Positions 1-6,513 of a stretch of DNA of 11,996 nucleotides are shown here, one piece after another. Origin of the DNA: Phycisphaerales bacterium (GTDB lineage: Bacteria; Planctomycetota; Phycisphaerae; Phycisphaerales; UBA1924). Both the position numbers and the translations under genes were made by a program. The stretch is taken from the NCBI GenBank assembly GCA_030680655.1, contig JAUXUZ010000066.1:1-11996 (forward strand), in the 5' to 3' direction. Position 1 is the stretch's first letter; every line of letters starts with the position of its first letter. The notes under the pieces were generated by a model that was not told the origin of the DNA, searched no databases, and worked only from the letters and a program-made list of their open reading frames with translations.

Positions 1-980
1 GTCGCGGAGGCGACGTCGAGATCGATCAGTGCTACGCGGCGCGGGCCGTCAACGGCGTCACTGAGCTGCTTGACGACCGCCTCAGGGCCGCGTGACCGCC
101 AGACCTGCACGAGGTAGTCCACACGCTGGCGTGCGTCGGCCTCGTTCTCGACGCTGGAGCGGGGGCCGACCTGCCGGCGACGCAGGGCGAAGGCGTTGTC
201 GTAGAAGCGGATCGCCTGGTCTGTCGCGCCGGCGATGGCCAGCTCGCGGGCCAGCGTGCCGTGCATGCCCGCGTCCAGGGGCGAGGCGAGCAGCGTGTTG
301 GCGAGCAGCTCGAAGCGGCCTTGGGCGTCCTTGACCCTCGAGGAGTAGAAGTCCAGGGCGAGCGCGGCCGCGCCGGTGTTCGAGCCGTCGAGCGTCGTGG
401 CGGCGGTGAGAGATTCGACGAAGCCGCGCGCGTCGCCGGTTTCCTTCTGCAGCAGGGCGGCGTCAACGGCGAGGCGCGAGCGAACGGACGGGTCGATCTG
501 CTCGCCGCGCGGGCCGAGGAAGTTCTCCAACAGAGCCAGTCGCTCTTCGGCGTTCTGTGCCAGGCCGACACGTGCGCGGATGAGCTGCAACTGCGTGCTG
601 GTGTCGTCGGGCTCGATGCCCACCAGGGCGCGGGTCAGCGCGAGCACCGCCTGCTGGTCTCCAGCCTGGGCGGCGGCGTCGATCGCGAAGCGGAGGATGA
701 AGGCGTTCGACTCGTCGAGGCTCACCGCGTCGCGCAGCAGCGTCGCCATGTAGCGGGCGTCGGCGGGGCCTGCGTCCTGCTTCGGCAGGGCGCGGAAGTC
801 CATGAGCGCTGCGCGGGCCAACTGCTGAGCGGCGATGGCACGCAATGCCTGCTGCTGGGGAGCTTCAGGCGCTGTGAGCGCTGCGGCGCTGCCGGCCGGG
901 GCTGCTCCGTGCGCGGGCGGTGACATGAAGACGAGCGCGCCCGCGGCGAGTGCGACCGCGGTGGTACGGGTGATGGTCAT
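1..980 (-). CDS. Secreted TPR-like helical-repeat protein, C-terminus outside window
   Basis: The frame opens with ATG at 978-980 and stays open for 326 codons to the left edge, so the C-terminus is missing. Residues 1-26 look like a Sec signal peptide: a Thr/Arg start, a hydrophobic stretch AVALAAGALVFM, then a PPAHGA cleavage region. The rest is Ala/Leu-rich and helical, with units resembling tetratricopeptide repeats, for example residues 92-125 (NAFILRFAIDAAAQAGD followed by ALVGIEPDD) and 235-265 (LARELAIAGATDQAIRFYDNA). TPR proteins are scaffolds with no reaction of their own, and I cannot name a partner. The start is supported by a GCTAACCT element six bases upstream on the minus strand and by the signal peptide. 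I see no enzyme motif. The helical, exported nature is fairly secure; the cellular role is unknown. Confidence 0.8.
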   Translation of the reverse strand, partial: MTITRTTAVALAAGALVFMSPPAHGAAPAGSAAALTAPEAPQQQALRAIAAQQLARAALMDFRALPKQDAGPADARYMATLLRDAVSLDESNAFILRFAIDAAAQAGDQQAVLALTRALVGIEPDDTSTQLQLIRARVGLAQNAEERLALLENFLGPRGEQIDPSVRSRLAVDAALLQKETGDARGFVESLTAATTLDGSNTGAAALALDFYSSRVKDAQGRFELLANTLLASPLDAGMHGTLARELAIAGATDQAIRFYDNAFALRRRQVGPRSSVENEADARQRVDYLVQVWRSRGPEAVVKQLSDAVDGPRRVALIDLDVASA

Positions 981-986
981 GGCGGT

Positions 987-992
987 AGGTTA
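987..992 (-). promoter_or_regulatory. Putative -10 box (TAACCT) of the TPR-like gene
   Basis: On the minus strand the sequence reads GCTAACCT, six bases (ACCGCC), then ATG at 980. There is no Shine-Dalgarno sequence. The same arrangement precedes six other starts in this window, which suggests transcription begins at or next to the ATG. I see no clear -35 box. Confidence 0.55.
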
Positions 993-1031
993 GCGAGCAG
1001 GCACCCGGGGCGGCGCGCCGGCGATGCCCGC

Positions 1032-1355
1032 TCAGGCCCTGGCGAGATTAAGTCGCAGGATGAAGACCCCCACGTACACGGCGGCCGCGATCAGCACCAG
1101 CCCAAAGAGCAGCTGAACGGCGGCGCACAGGCGTGGGTCGGCCCGCGGGAAGAGCCTGTCGGCGACCACGCAGGAAAAGATGAACATGCCCAGCGAAGCG
1201 AGGCCGACCCCGCCGAAGCGGAACGCGTTCTCGGCGCCGGGCAGGCTGCTGGCGTGGCGCGCGGCGATGCTCAGGCCTGCGATGAAGACGAACCCGCCCC
1301 AGAGCGTTCCGATCAGGACGCGCAGCGCGAGCATTCGTTGGGCGTACGAGGGCAT
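1032..1355 (-). CDS. Small membrane protein with three predicted TM segments
   Basis: This 107-residue protein is very hydrophobic, with likely membrane segments at residues about 10-32, 46-66 and 77-100, separated by short loops rich in Arg and Asp (for example DRLFPRADPR at 66-75). I do not recognise the family and assign no function. The frame is open further upstream, but that extension is Arg/Pro-rich and lies over the C-terminal coding part of the neighbouring acetyltransferase gene. The ATG at 1353-1355 is therefore preferred, because GCTACCCT lies exactly six bases before it. A second ATG at residue 8 (1332-1334) is possible. The gene lies 73 bases downstream of the acetyltransferase gene on the same strand and appears to have its own promoter. 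Confidence 0.7.
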   Translation of the reverse strand: MPSYAQRMLALRVLIGTLWGGFVFIAGLSIAARHASSLPGAENAFRFGGVGLASLGMFIFSCVVADRLFPRADPRLCAAVQLLFGLVLIAAAVYVGVFILRLNLARA

Positions 1356-1361
1356 CGGGCA

Positions 1362-1367
1362 AGGGTA
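1362..1367 (-). promoter_or_regulatory. Putative -10 box (TACCCT) of the small membrane protein gene
   Basis: The minus strand reads GGCTACCCT, then six bases (TGCCCG), then ATG at 1355, with no Shine-Dalgarno sequence. This matches the window-wide GCTAnnCT pattern and decides the start of the gene. Confidence 0.55.
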
Positions 1368-1428
1368 GCCGGCTTCTTGTTTCGGCCGGACCCGGGGCGG
1401 CGATCGGGCCGGTGTGTACTGCCGGGTC

Positions 1429-2046
1429 CTACGGCTCGATCTGCCAGCCAAGCCGACCGAGCAGCCCGGCCCGGACGGTGGGCCACTCGGCCGGCAGGAT
1501 GCTGTAGACCACGGTGTCACGCCACATCGGCGGGTCGGACGGGCTCGGGCCCGAGGGTACGACGCGGTTGCTGCGGAGCACACCCTCGCGCACCGCGCCG
1601 AGTTTGGCGATCGCCCGCTGGCTGTGCAGGTTTGTCCCCGCGGTGGTCAGCTGCACACGCGCGGCGGTCGGCGCGAGACGCTCGAAGGCGTGGCGCAGCA
1701 TGAGGAACTTCATCTCGGGATTGACCGGCGTGGCGTGGTGTGCCCTGCCAAGCCACGTGCGCCCGATCTCTACGCCGCGGTGCTCGGCCTGGATGTCCAT
1801 GAACGTGGTCCGCCCGATCGCGGTGCCGCTCTCGTTGAGGACGACCGCAAAGGGCATTACGTCCGCACGGGCCCGCAGTTTGTTGATCTGCTCGACGAAC
1901 CCGGGCACGCTCCACTCTGCCGGTGCCTGGGGCGTGAAGCGGAACAACTCCGGGTCGGCCGCGCTGAGCAGGGCCGGCGCGTGCCTGCCTTCCAGCGGCT
2001 CAAGGCGGATCAGCCTGCCGCTCATCACCACCGGTTCGATCCACAT
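1429..2046 (-). CDS. GNAT-family N-acetyltransferase, RimJ/RimL type
   Basis: The 205-residue protein has the full GNAT fold layout of the RimJ/RimL-like group (Acetyltransf_3). The N-terminal strand is RLIRLEPLEGRHAPAL (residues 11-26). The core contains AIGRTTFMDI (76-85), then EIGRTWLG (93-100), then EMKFLMLRHAFERL (111-124), and an acetyl-CoA-binding-type end TNLHSQRAIAKLGAVREG (138-155). Relatives transfer acetyl from acetyl-CoA to an amine, such as a protein N-terminus, a ribosomal protein or a small molecule; the acceptor here cannot be read from sequence. In many relatives the segment after WLG reads like 'YWGTGINTEAK'. Here it is RAHHATPVNPEMK, so the usual glycine is absent. ATG at 2044-2046 is chosen because GCTACCTT lies six bases upstream; a second ATG at residue 8 (2023-2025) is the alternative. 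The gene is divergent from the pseudokinase gene. Confidence 0.88.
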   Translation of the reverse strand: MWIEPVVMSGRLIRLEPLEGRHAPALLSAADPELFRFTPQAPAEWSVPGFVEQINKLRARADVMPFAVVLNESGTAIGRTTFMDIQAEHRGVEIGRTWLGRAHHATPVNPEMKFLMLRHAFERLAPTAARVQLTTAGTNLHSQRAIAKLGAVREGVLRSNRVVPSGPSPSDPPMWRDTVVYSILPAEWPTVRAGLLGRLGWQIEP

Positions 2047-2052
2047 GCGGTG

Positions 2053-2058
2053 AAGGTA
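2053..2058 (-). promoter_or_regulatory. Putative -10 box (TACCTT) of the acetyltransferase gene
   Basis: The minus strand reads GCTACCTT, six bases (CACCGC), then ATG at 2046. It lies in the 90-base divergent spacer, about 65 bases from the opposing -10 box at 2124-2129. Confidence 0.5.
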
Positions 2059-2123
2059 GCCGCGGAGCACGCGCGGCCGGGCGTTTGACGCCGGGTTGCG
2101 GCGGTTGAGAGCACCCCCTGTGC

Positions 2124-2129
2124 TACCCT
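2124..2129 (+). promoter_or_regulatory. Putative -10 box (TACCCT) of the pseudokinase gene
   Basis: GCTACCCT ends seven bases before the GTG at 2137, with no Shine-Dalgarno sequence between. This is the spacing expected if transcription starts on the GTG. No well-spaced -35 box is evident; TTGAGA at 2105-2110 is only 13 bases away. Confidence 0.55.
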
Positions 2130-2136
2130 CGCGTTC

Positions 2137-2967
2137 GTGGAAGTCGTTACCCATCCTGCTGCCGCGGGCGTCACGGAGCACCGCTACACCCTCACCCGCG
2201 CGCTGGATGAGACCGTGTATGGCTCGCGCCACCTGGTGCTGAGCAGCGAGCACCACACCAGCCACCTTCTGCACCGGCTGGACAGGGTCTTCCCAGCGAA
2301 GCCGGGGGCCCGTGAGCGGTTCGAGCGGGTGATGGTGCTGCTGCAGCGGGCCGACCACCCGCACATCCTGCGCGTCGAGGAGTTCGGGTGGGACGCGGAG
2401 CTTGGCCCCTTCACGATCAGCGACTACACCGGGGACGCCGACGGCATCGTGACGCTGGACCGGCTGCTGACACTCAAGGGCGGGTCGCTGACGCTGGAGG
2501 AGACCAAACGCGTGCTGGAACAGCTGATGGGCGCTTGCGCCGCGGCCCACACGGCCGGGGCGGGCGGGACCGGCGTCTACCACGGGGCCTTGACGATGTC
2601 GCAGGTGCACGTTGATCGGCGCGGGTCGCTGCTGATCGAGCTGTACGGGCTCAACCAGGAGCTGGTGCCGACACGGACGGCCGCGGGCGACGAGGTGCGT
2701 TCGATTGCGGCGATCGGCTACCAGCTCGCGACGGCGCTGCTCCCGCTGCGGCCGCTCATCCCGGTCGAGCACATGATCGACCCGGTTGACCAGACGTGGC
2801 GTGACTACTTCCTGACCGGGCTGGCTGAGGGGGGGGCGGGCTTTTCGACCGCGGCGCACGCGCTGGCGGCGGTGCAGGGCCTGCGCATCGCCGGCGCGGG
2901 AGGGATCGGCGAGATGCGGTCATCGCTGCGCGATCTGATCCGCTCGATGCTCACACCGGTGCGGTAG
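2137..2967 (+). CDS. Ser/Thr protein kinase-like protein lacking catalytic residues (pseudokinase)
   Basis: The 276-residue protein follows the layout of bacterial Hanks-type kinases. A start YTLTRAL (17-23) is followed by an N-lobe with helix-C-like ARERFERVMVLLQRADHPHI (58-77, compare RF.RE...L..L.HPHI). A hinge-like region DYTGDADGIVTLDRLL (96-111) precedes a catalytic-loop-like HGALTMSQVHVD (149-160), then G-SLLIELYGL (163-172), an Asp in the right place (D185, GDEVRSIAAIGYQL), and a C-lobe ending in W(R)DYFLTGLA...FSTAAHALAAV. The working residues are gone: no glycine-rich loop, no VAIK lysine, HRD is HGA, the Asn is Gln, and DFG is LYG. It is probably a scaffold or signalling pseudokinase rather than a phosphotransferase. 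No membrane segment or extra domain is visible. GTG start chosen from the -10 spacing. The LptD-like gene lies 88 bases downstream. Confidence 0.8.
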   Translation: MEVVTHPAAAGVTEHRYTLTRALDETVYGSRHLVLSSEHHTSHLLHRLDRVFPAKPGARERFERVMVLLQRADHPHILRVEEFGWDAELGPFTISDYTGDADGIVTLDRLLTLKGGSLTLEETKRVLEQLMGACAAAHTAGAGGTGVYHGALTMSQVHVDRRGSLLIELYGLNQELVPTRTAAGDEVRSIAAIGYQLATALLPLRPLIPVEHMIDPVDQTWRDYFLTGLAEGGAGFSTAAHALAAVQGLRIAGAGGIGEMRSSLRDLIRSMLTPVR

Positions 2968-3018
2968 CGGGCGGCTTCGCGGGCCTGCCGGGCGGGCGGG
3001 GAGCGGTTTGGGGGAGAG

Positions 3019-3047
3019 TTGTAGTTGGCCGGCCGTTCACGTAGCAT
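3019..3047 (+). promoter_or_regulatory. Putative promoter of the LptD-like gene
   Basis: TTGTAG (3019-3024), 17 bases, then TAGCAT (3042-3047), ending eight bases before ATG 3056. The spacer contains the 8-base palindrome GGCCGGCC (3028-3035). The -10 matches TATAAT at four of six positions. Any 5' leader would be about one base. Confidence 0.5.
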
Positions 3048-3055
3048 GCGGCCCG

Positions 3056-6000
3056 ATGTTTCAGCCCAGCCGCTTGCCGCATGTTCCTGCCGCACGACGC
3101 CACCGAGGCGACCGCCCGATCCGCGCGTTCGCGCGGCTGACTGCGGGCGTGCTGCTGGCCAGCGCCGGGTTGACAGGATCGGCACTGGCGCAATCACCGG
3201 CTTCTCCTGCCGGCGCTTACGCCGGCGGGGGCGCAACCGGACGGGACTTTGCGGGGCTGCTGCTGGAACTACCCGCTCAGGACGGGGGGTTCATTGTCAC
3301 CGCGCGCAACGCCTGGACGTGGGTCGAGGATGCGCAGCTTGCGCCGACGGGCGAGGGGGAGCGGCGCACGATCGGCGCGCCGGTGCAGCGGATGTTCCTG
3401 CGCGGCGATGTTCGGCTGCAGATCGGTTCGCGCCGGCTCACCGCCTCGCGGGCGGTGGTCTGGGCCGAGCGGATCGACGACGGCTCTGCGCCCGACGACA
3501 AGGCGCTCTACCAGATTGCGGTGTACTTCGACCGGGTCAGCAACCCGCTTGGGTCAACGGGTTCGGGGGCGAGCGGTGACCGCCTGTTGATGACGGCGCG
3601 CGTGCGCGGCGCGCTCACGCTGGCCAGCGACGCTGCGCCGCGTTCGGGGCGGCCGCCCCAGCAGCGGACCGACGACCTGGTGATGGAAGGGGAGCAGCGG
3701 CTGGCCCGCTACCTCACCCGGCTGGAGGAGCCCGAGTCTGCCCCTGCCGATGCGCCGCCGGCGCTCCCGCGCCCTGATCCGAACTCGTCGCTGTCGCACT
3801 ACCTGCCGAGCCTGAACCGGCCGTACGAGCCTGGGTCTGCGTACGGGCCGAACGGCCCGCGGGCGCCGATCACGCGGCTGCGGCGCGCGCCGGGGCTTGA
3901 CGGCGGTGGTTCTGGTGGCGATCAGCGGCTCTTTTCGGGCAAGGGCGTGATGATGGTGGCGGCGGGCCAGCCGGTGCTGAAGACCGAGGGGGGTGAGAAC
4001 CGCATCGTCATCACCGGCGGGGTGGTGCTGCAGTACAGCGAGCCGGCGCGCGACCGCGCGCTGCAACTGTCGGCGCAGAACGCGGTGATCTTCATGAAGG
4101 AGGGGAAGGTTGAGGACCTGGTCCGCGCGCCGGCCTCGGCGATCCTGGGCATCTACCTCGAGGGGGACGTGGTCGCGACCGACAACCGCTTTACGCTGCG
4201 CGCGCCGTATGTCTACTACGACATGGCGGCCAACCAGGCGTACACGGTTGACGCGGTCTTCTGGACCTACGACGAGCGGCGGGGGCTGCCGCTGTACGTG
4301 CGGGCGGACTCGATCCGGCAGACGACGCGGCAGAGCATCACGGCGACGGGTGTGACGATCGCCGCGTCGTCGTTCTACGACCCGATCCTGTCGCTGGGCG
4401 CTTCTTCGGTCACGCTCTCGCGCGAGCCGGACGCTGACGGGACCTCGCGGGTGATGATCGATGGCAAGAACTTTTCCCCGCGCCTGGGCGGCCTGCCGTT
4501 CGCGTGGGTGCCGTCGTACAACGGTGACATCGAGCGGTTCCCGCTGAAGGATGTGCGGTTTGAGAACAGCTCCGAGAGCGGGTTCGGGCTCAAGACACGC
4601 TGGGATGTGTTCGGGCTCACCGGCCTGCGGCCGCCGGCGGACTTCAACATCGACGTTGACCTGCTGCTGGACGCCTGGTTCAAGCGCGGTGTCGCGATCG
4701 GCGCGGACGTGCGCTGGCTGGAGGAAGGGAACGTTGGCTCGATCCTGGCCTACGGCGTGCCGGACGACAACGGCACCGACGTGCTCACCAGCGGTTTCCG
4801 GCGCGAGCGAGACAGCGACGGGCGCGGGATGGCGCTGTACGAGCAGCGGGTGAACCTTGACGGCGGGTGGACGATGCTCGCCGAGGCGGCGACGGTCAGC
4901 GACGTGAACTTCGTTGACGCGTACTTCGAGCAGATGGCCGAGTCGCGACGCGAGTTTGCGACCAGCGGCACCCTGCGTTACAACGGTGAAAACACGCTCT
5001 TCTCCGTGCAGGCGAAGGGGAACATCGATTCGTTCGCCGCCAACGAGTACCTGCTGCAGTCGCAGGGGTACTCGGTTCGCAAGCTCCCCGAGGTGTTCTA
5101 CTCGCGTGTCGCCGACGACCTGCTCGCCGAGAGCGACCCGGGGGCGCTGCTGTGGACCCACGAGTACCGGGTGAGCCGCCTGGGGCTGGACTTCTTCAAG
5201 GCGACGCCGCGCCAGCTGGGGTACGACAACGCCGCTGCGACGGGCCCGCGTTCGTCGCTGGACGCGTTCGGGCTTGCGCCCGACACGTCGTTCCAGTCAG
5301 CAGGGCTCGCCGCGGGGTTCACCGAAGACACGGTCATCCGCGCCGACACGCGCCAGCAGCTGGAGTGGAACCTGAGCGCGGGCCCGGTGCGTCTGCAGCC
5401 GTTTGTGGTTGGGCGGGCGACGTTCTACGACACTGACTTCGCGGCGATCGCGCCGGCCGACCAGCAGGACCAGCTTCGCTGGTGGGCGGGCGGCGGCGCC
5501 CGCGCCAGCACGCAGGTGCAGCGGGTTTACGAAGGGGTCGAGGTGCCCTCGCTGGACATCCATCAGATCCGCCACATCGTTGAGCCGTCGGTGACGTTCT
5601 TCTCGGCTGGGACGAACCGTCATAACGAGTTCCTGCCGGTGTACGACTACTCGGTCGAGGGCGGGCAGGAAGGGACGGCCTGGCGCTTCGGGGTGAACCA
5701 GACGTTTCAGACCCTGCGCGGGCGTTCGAGCGCCGACGACGGGGCGGTCGCGGGCCGACCGGTTGACCTGCTGCGGTGGAACATCGACTACGTTGACGGG
5801 ACCAGCGACACCGACAAGACAGGCCCGCTGGGGCACTGGTTCGACTACCGGCCCGAGGAGAGCGTGTTTGGCAACTTCGTCAACACGGACGTTCAGCTGC
5901 TGCTGACCGACGCGACCACGCTCGTCGGCGGCACGACGTACGACTTTGACACGCACCAGCCGTCGCGCTCGAGCGTGGGCGTGCTGACCGACCACGGGCG

Positions 6001-6352
6001 GGACTTCCGCTCGTTCATCGAGCTGCGCTACCTCAACCCGCTCGACTCGACCTATGTCACTTTCGGCGGCGACTACCGGCTCTCGTCGCTCTATACGCTC
6101 GGGCTCGCCGCTGCGTACGACACCGATGCGAATGAATTCCAGGACACCGCGCTGCGGATCAACCGGGAGTTCCCCGATGTGACCGTTACGCTCCGCGTGC
6201 GGTACAACAACATCACCGGCGAGACGGCCCTGGGTCTGGTTTTTACGCCGCTGGGTCACAACCGTCGGTTGGAGAACATGCGCCGCCTGGGGCGCGATCA
6301 GTACCTTGAGCCGCTGCTTGGCACGCCGGGCCCGACCAACGCCGCGCCGTAG
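3056..6352 (+). CDS. lptD: LptD-like LPS-assembly outer-membrane protein
   Basis: This 1,098-residue protein is predicted to be the outer-membrane translocon that receives lipopolysaccharide from the periplasmic Lpt bridge. Residues 1-45 are a signal peptide: a long Arg/His-rich start, a hydrophobic LTAGVLLASAGLTG, then cleavage at ALA|Q. An OstA/LptA-like beta-rich region follows (about 105-480, with short repeated strands such as GDVRLQIGSRRLTASRAVVW and LEGDVVATDNRFTLRAPYVYY), interrupted by a Pro/Ser/Gly-rich linker near 225-290. The barrel region starts after the LptD-type phrase GGLPFAWVPSY (about 478-488). It includes VRKLPEVFYSR near 675 and IRHIVEPSV with a downstream LPVYDYSVEGG (about 837-867), both resembling conserved LptD segments. 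I find no cysteine anywhere in the protein, so the disulfides of E. coli LptD cannot form. It is longer than E. coli LptD (784). ATG 3056 is preferred to an upstream in-frame TTG at 3008. Family call is good; the exact orthologue is not proven. Confidence 0.77.
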   Translation: MFQPSRLPHVPAARRHRGDRPIRAFARLTAGVLLASAGLTGSALAQSPASPAGAYAGGGATGRDFAGLLLELPAQDGGFIVTARNAWTWVEDAQLAPTGEGERRTIGAPVQRMFLRGDVRLQIGSRRLTASRAVVWAERIDDGSAPDDKALYQIAVYFDRVSNPLGSTGSGASGDRLLMTARVRGALTLASDAAPRSGRPPQQRTDDLVMEGEQRLARYLTRLEEPESAPADAPPALPRPDPNSSLSHYLPSLNRPYEPGSAYGPNGPRAPITRLRRAPGLDGGGSGGDQRLFSGKGVMMVAAGQPVLKTEGGENRIVITGGVVLQYSEPARDRALQLSAQNAVIFMKEGKVEDLVRAPASAILGIYLEGDVVATDNRFTLRAPYVYYDMAANQAYTVDAVFWTYDERRGLPLYVRADSIRQTTRQSITATGVTIAASSFYDPILSLGASSVTLSREPDADGTSRVMIDGKNFSPRLGGLPFAWVPSYNGDIERFPLKDVRFENSSESGFGLKTRWDVFGLTGLRPPADFNIDVDLLLDAWFKRGVAIGADVRWLEEGNVGSILAYGVPDDNGTDVLTSGFRRERDSDGRGMALYEQRVNLDGGWTMLAEAATVSDVNFVDAYFEQMAESRREFATSGTLRYNGENTLFSVQAKGNIDSFAANEYLLQSQGYSVRKLPEVFYSRVADDLLAESDPGALLWTHEYRVSRLGLDFFKATPRQLGYDNAAATGPRSSLDAFGLAPDTSFQSAGLAAGFTEDTVIRADTRQQLEWNLSAGPVRLQPFVVGRATFYDTDFAAIAPADQQDQLRWWAGGGARASTQVQRVYEGVEVPSLDIHQIRHIVEPSVTFFSAGTNRHNEFLPVYDYSVEGGQEGTAWRFGVNQTFQTLRGRSSADDGAVAGRPVDLLRWNIDYVDGTSDTDKTGPLGHWFDYRPEESVFGNFVNTDVQLLLTDATTLVGGTTYDFDTHQPSRSSVGVLTDHGRDFRSFIELRYLNPLDSTYVTFGGDYRLSSLYTLGLAAAYDTDANEFQDTALRINREFPDVTVTLRVRYNNITGETALGLVFTPLGHNRRLENMRRLGRDQYLEPLLGTPGPTNAAP

Positions 6353-6356
6353 CGGC

Positions 6357-6486
6357 GAAATGGCCAAATCGCAAATGACCAAAGGGCCAGATTCAAGGCA
6401 GTAGCTCCGCGCGCCCCAAGGTGTGGGTGTCTCAAGCTTTTCATGCGTTCATTTGGCTGTTTGCCGATTTGCGATTTGGTCATTTC
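6357..6486. repeat. Long imperfect inverted repeat upstream of alaS
   Basis: Two 36-base arms, 6357-6392 and 6451-6486, are reverse complements at 29 of 36 positions; three of the seven differences would be G-U pairs in RNA. The outer 20 bases match at 19. The arms enclose 58 bases. They are AT-richer than their surroundings and built from short CAAAT/CCAAAT units, so each arm is also internally repetitive. The element begins four bases after the lptD stop codon and ends inside the alaS promoter. It could be a bidirectional terminator-like hairpin for the lptD transcript, or a member of a dispersed intergenic repeat family. There is no coding sequence in it. Confidence 0.75.
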
Positions 6487-6505
6487 CCCCCCCCGCCCCT
6501 ACCCT
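6476..6505 (+). promoter_or_regulatory. Putative alaS promoter with a 9-C tract in the spacer
   Basis: TTGGTC (6476-6481), 18 bases, then TACCCT (6500-6505), ending eight bases before the ATG at 6514. The -35 lies inside the right arm of the inverted repeat, and the spacer holds nine consecutive C at 6486-6494. No Shine-Dalgarno sequence precedes the ATG. Confidence 0.5.
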
Positions 6506-6513
6506 GCGTCCCT

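Noticed and set aside
261..923. Plus-strand open frame opposite the TPR-like gene
   Set aside because: The minus strand has a signal peptide, helical repeats and a positioned promoter element. The plus-strand product is Arg/Gly/Ala-rich without features.
2047..2859. N-terminal extension of the acetyltransferase frame running across the pseudokinase gene
   Set aside because: The frame is open but the extra residues are Arg/Pro/Gln-rich noise. The GNAT domain begins normally after ATG 2046, which has its own -10 box.
2968..3018. GC-rich stretch after the pseudokinase as an intrinsic terminator
   Set aside because: I could not find a well-matched stem followed by a T-run, only scattered runs of G and C.
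3008..3055. Upstream TTG start at 3008 for the LptD-like gene
   Set aside because: It would add 16 residues before a good signal peptide, and it lies upstream of the proposed promoter boxes; ATG 3056 fits better.
3554..6382. Two long minus-strand open frames opposite the LptD-like gene (3554-5161 and 5297-6382)
   Set aside because: They are Arg/Val-rich, show no domain or signal, and lie wholly against a better-supported plus-strand gene; they are typical high-GC antisense shadows.
6357..6486. Reading the inverted repeat as a transposon end pair or a CRISPR array
   Set aside because: There is no transposase, no target-site duplication I can see, and no series of evenly spaced repeats; only two opposed arms are present.
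6421..6513. Upstream GTG start at 6421 for alaS
   Set aside because: The extension would be translated from the inverted repeat and poly-C tract and does not resemble an AlaRS N-terminus.
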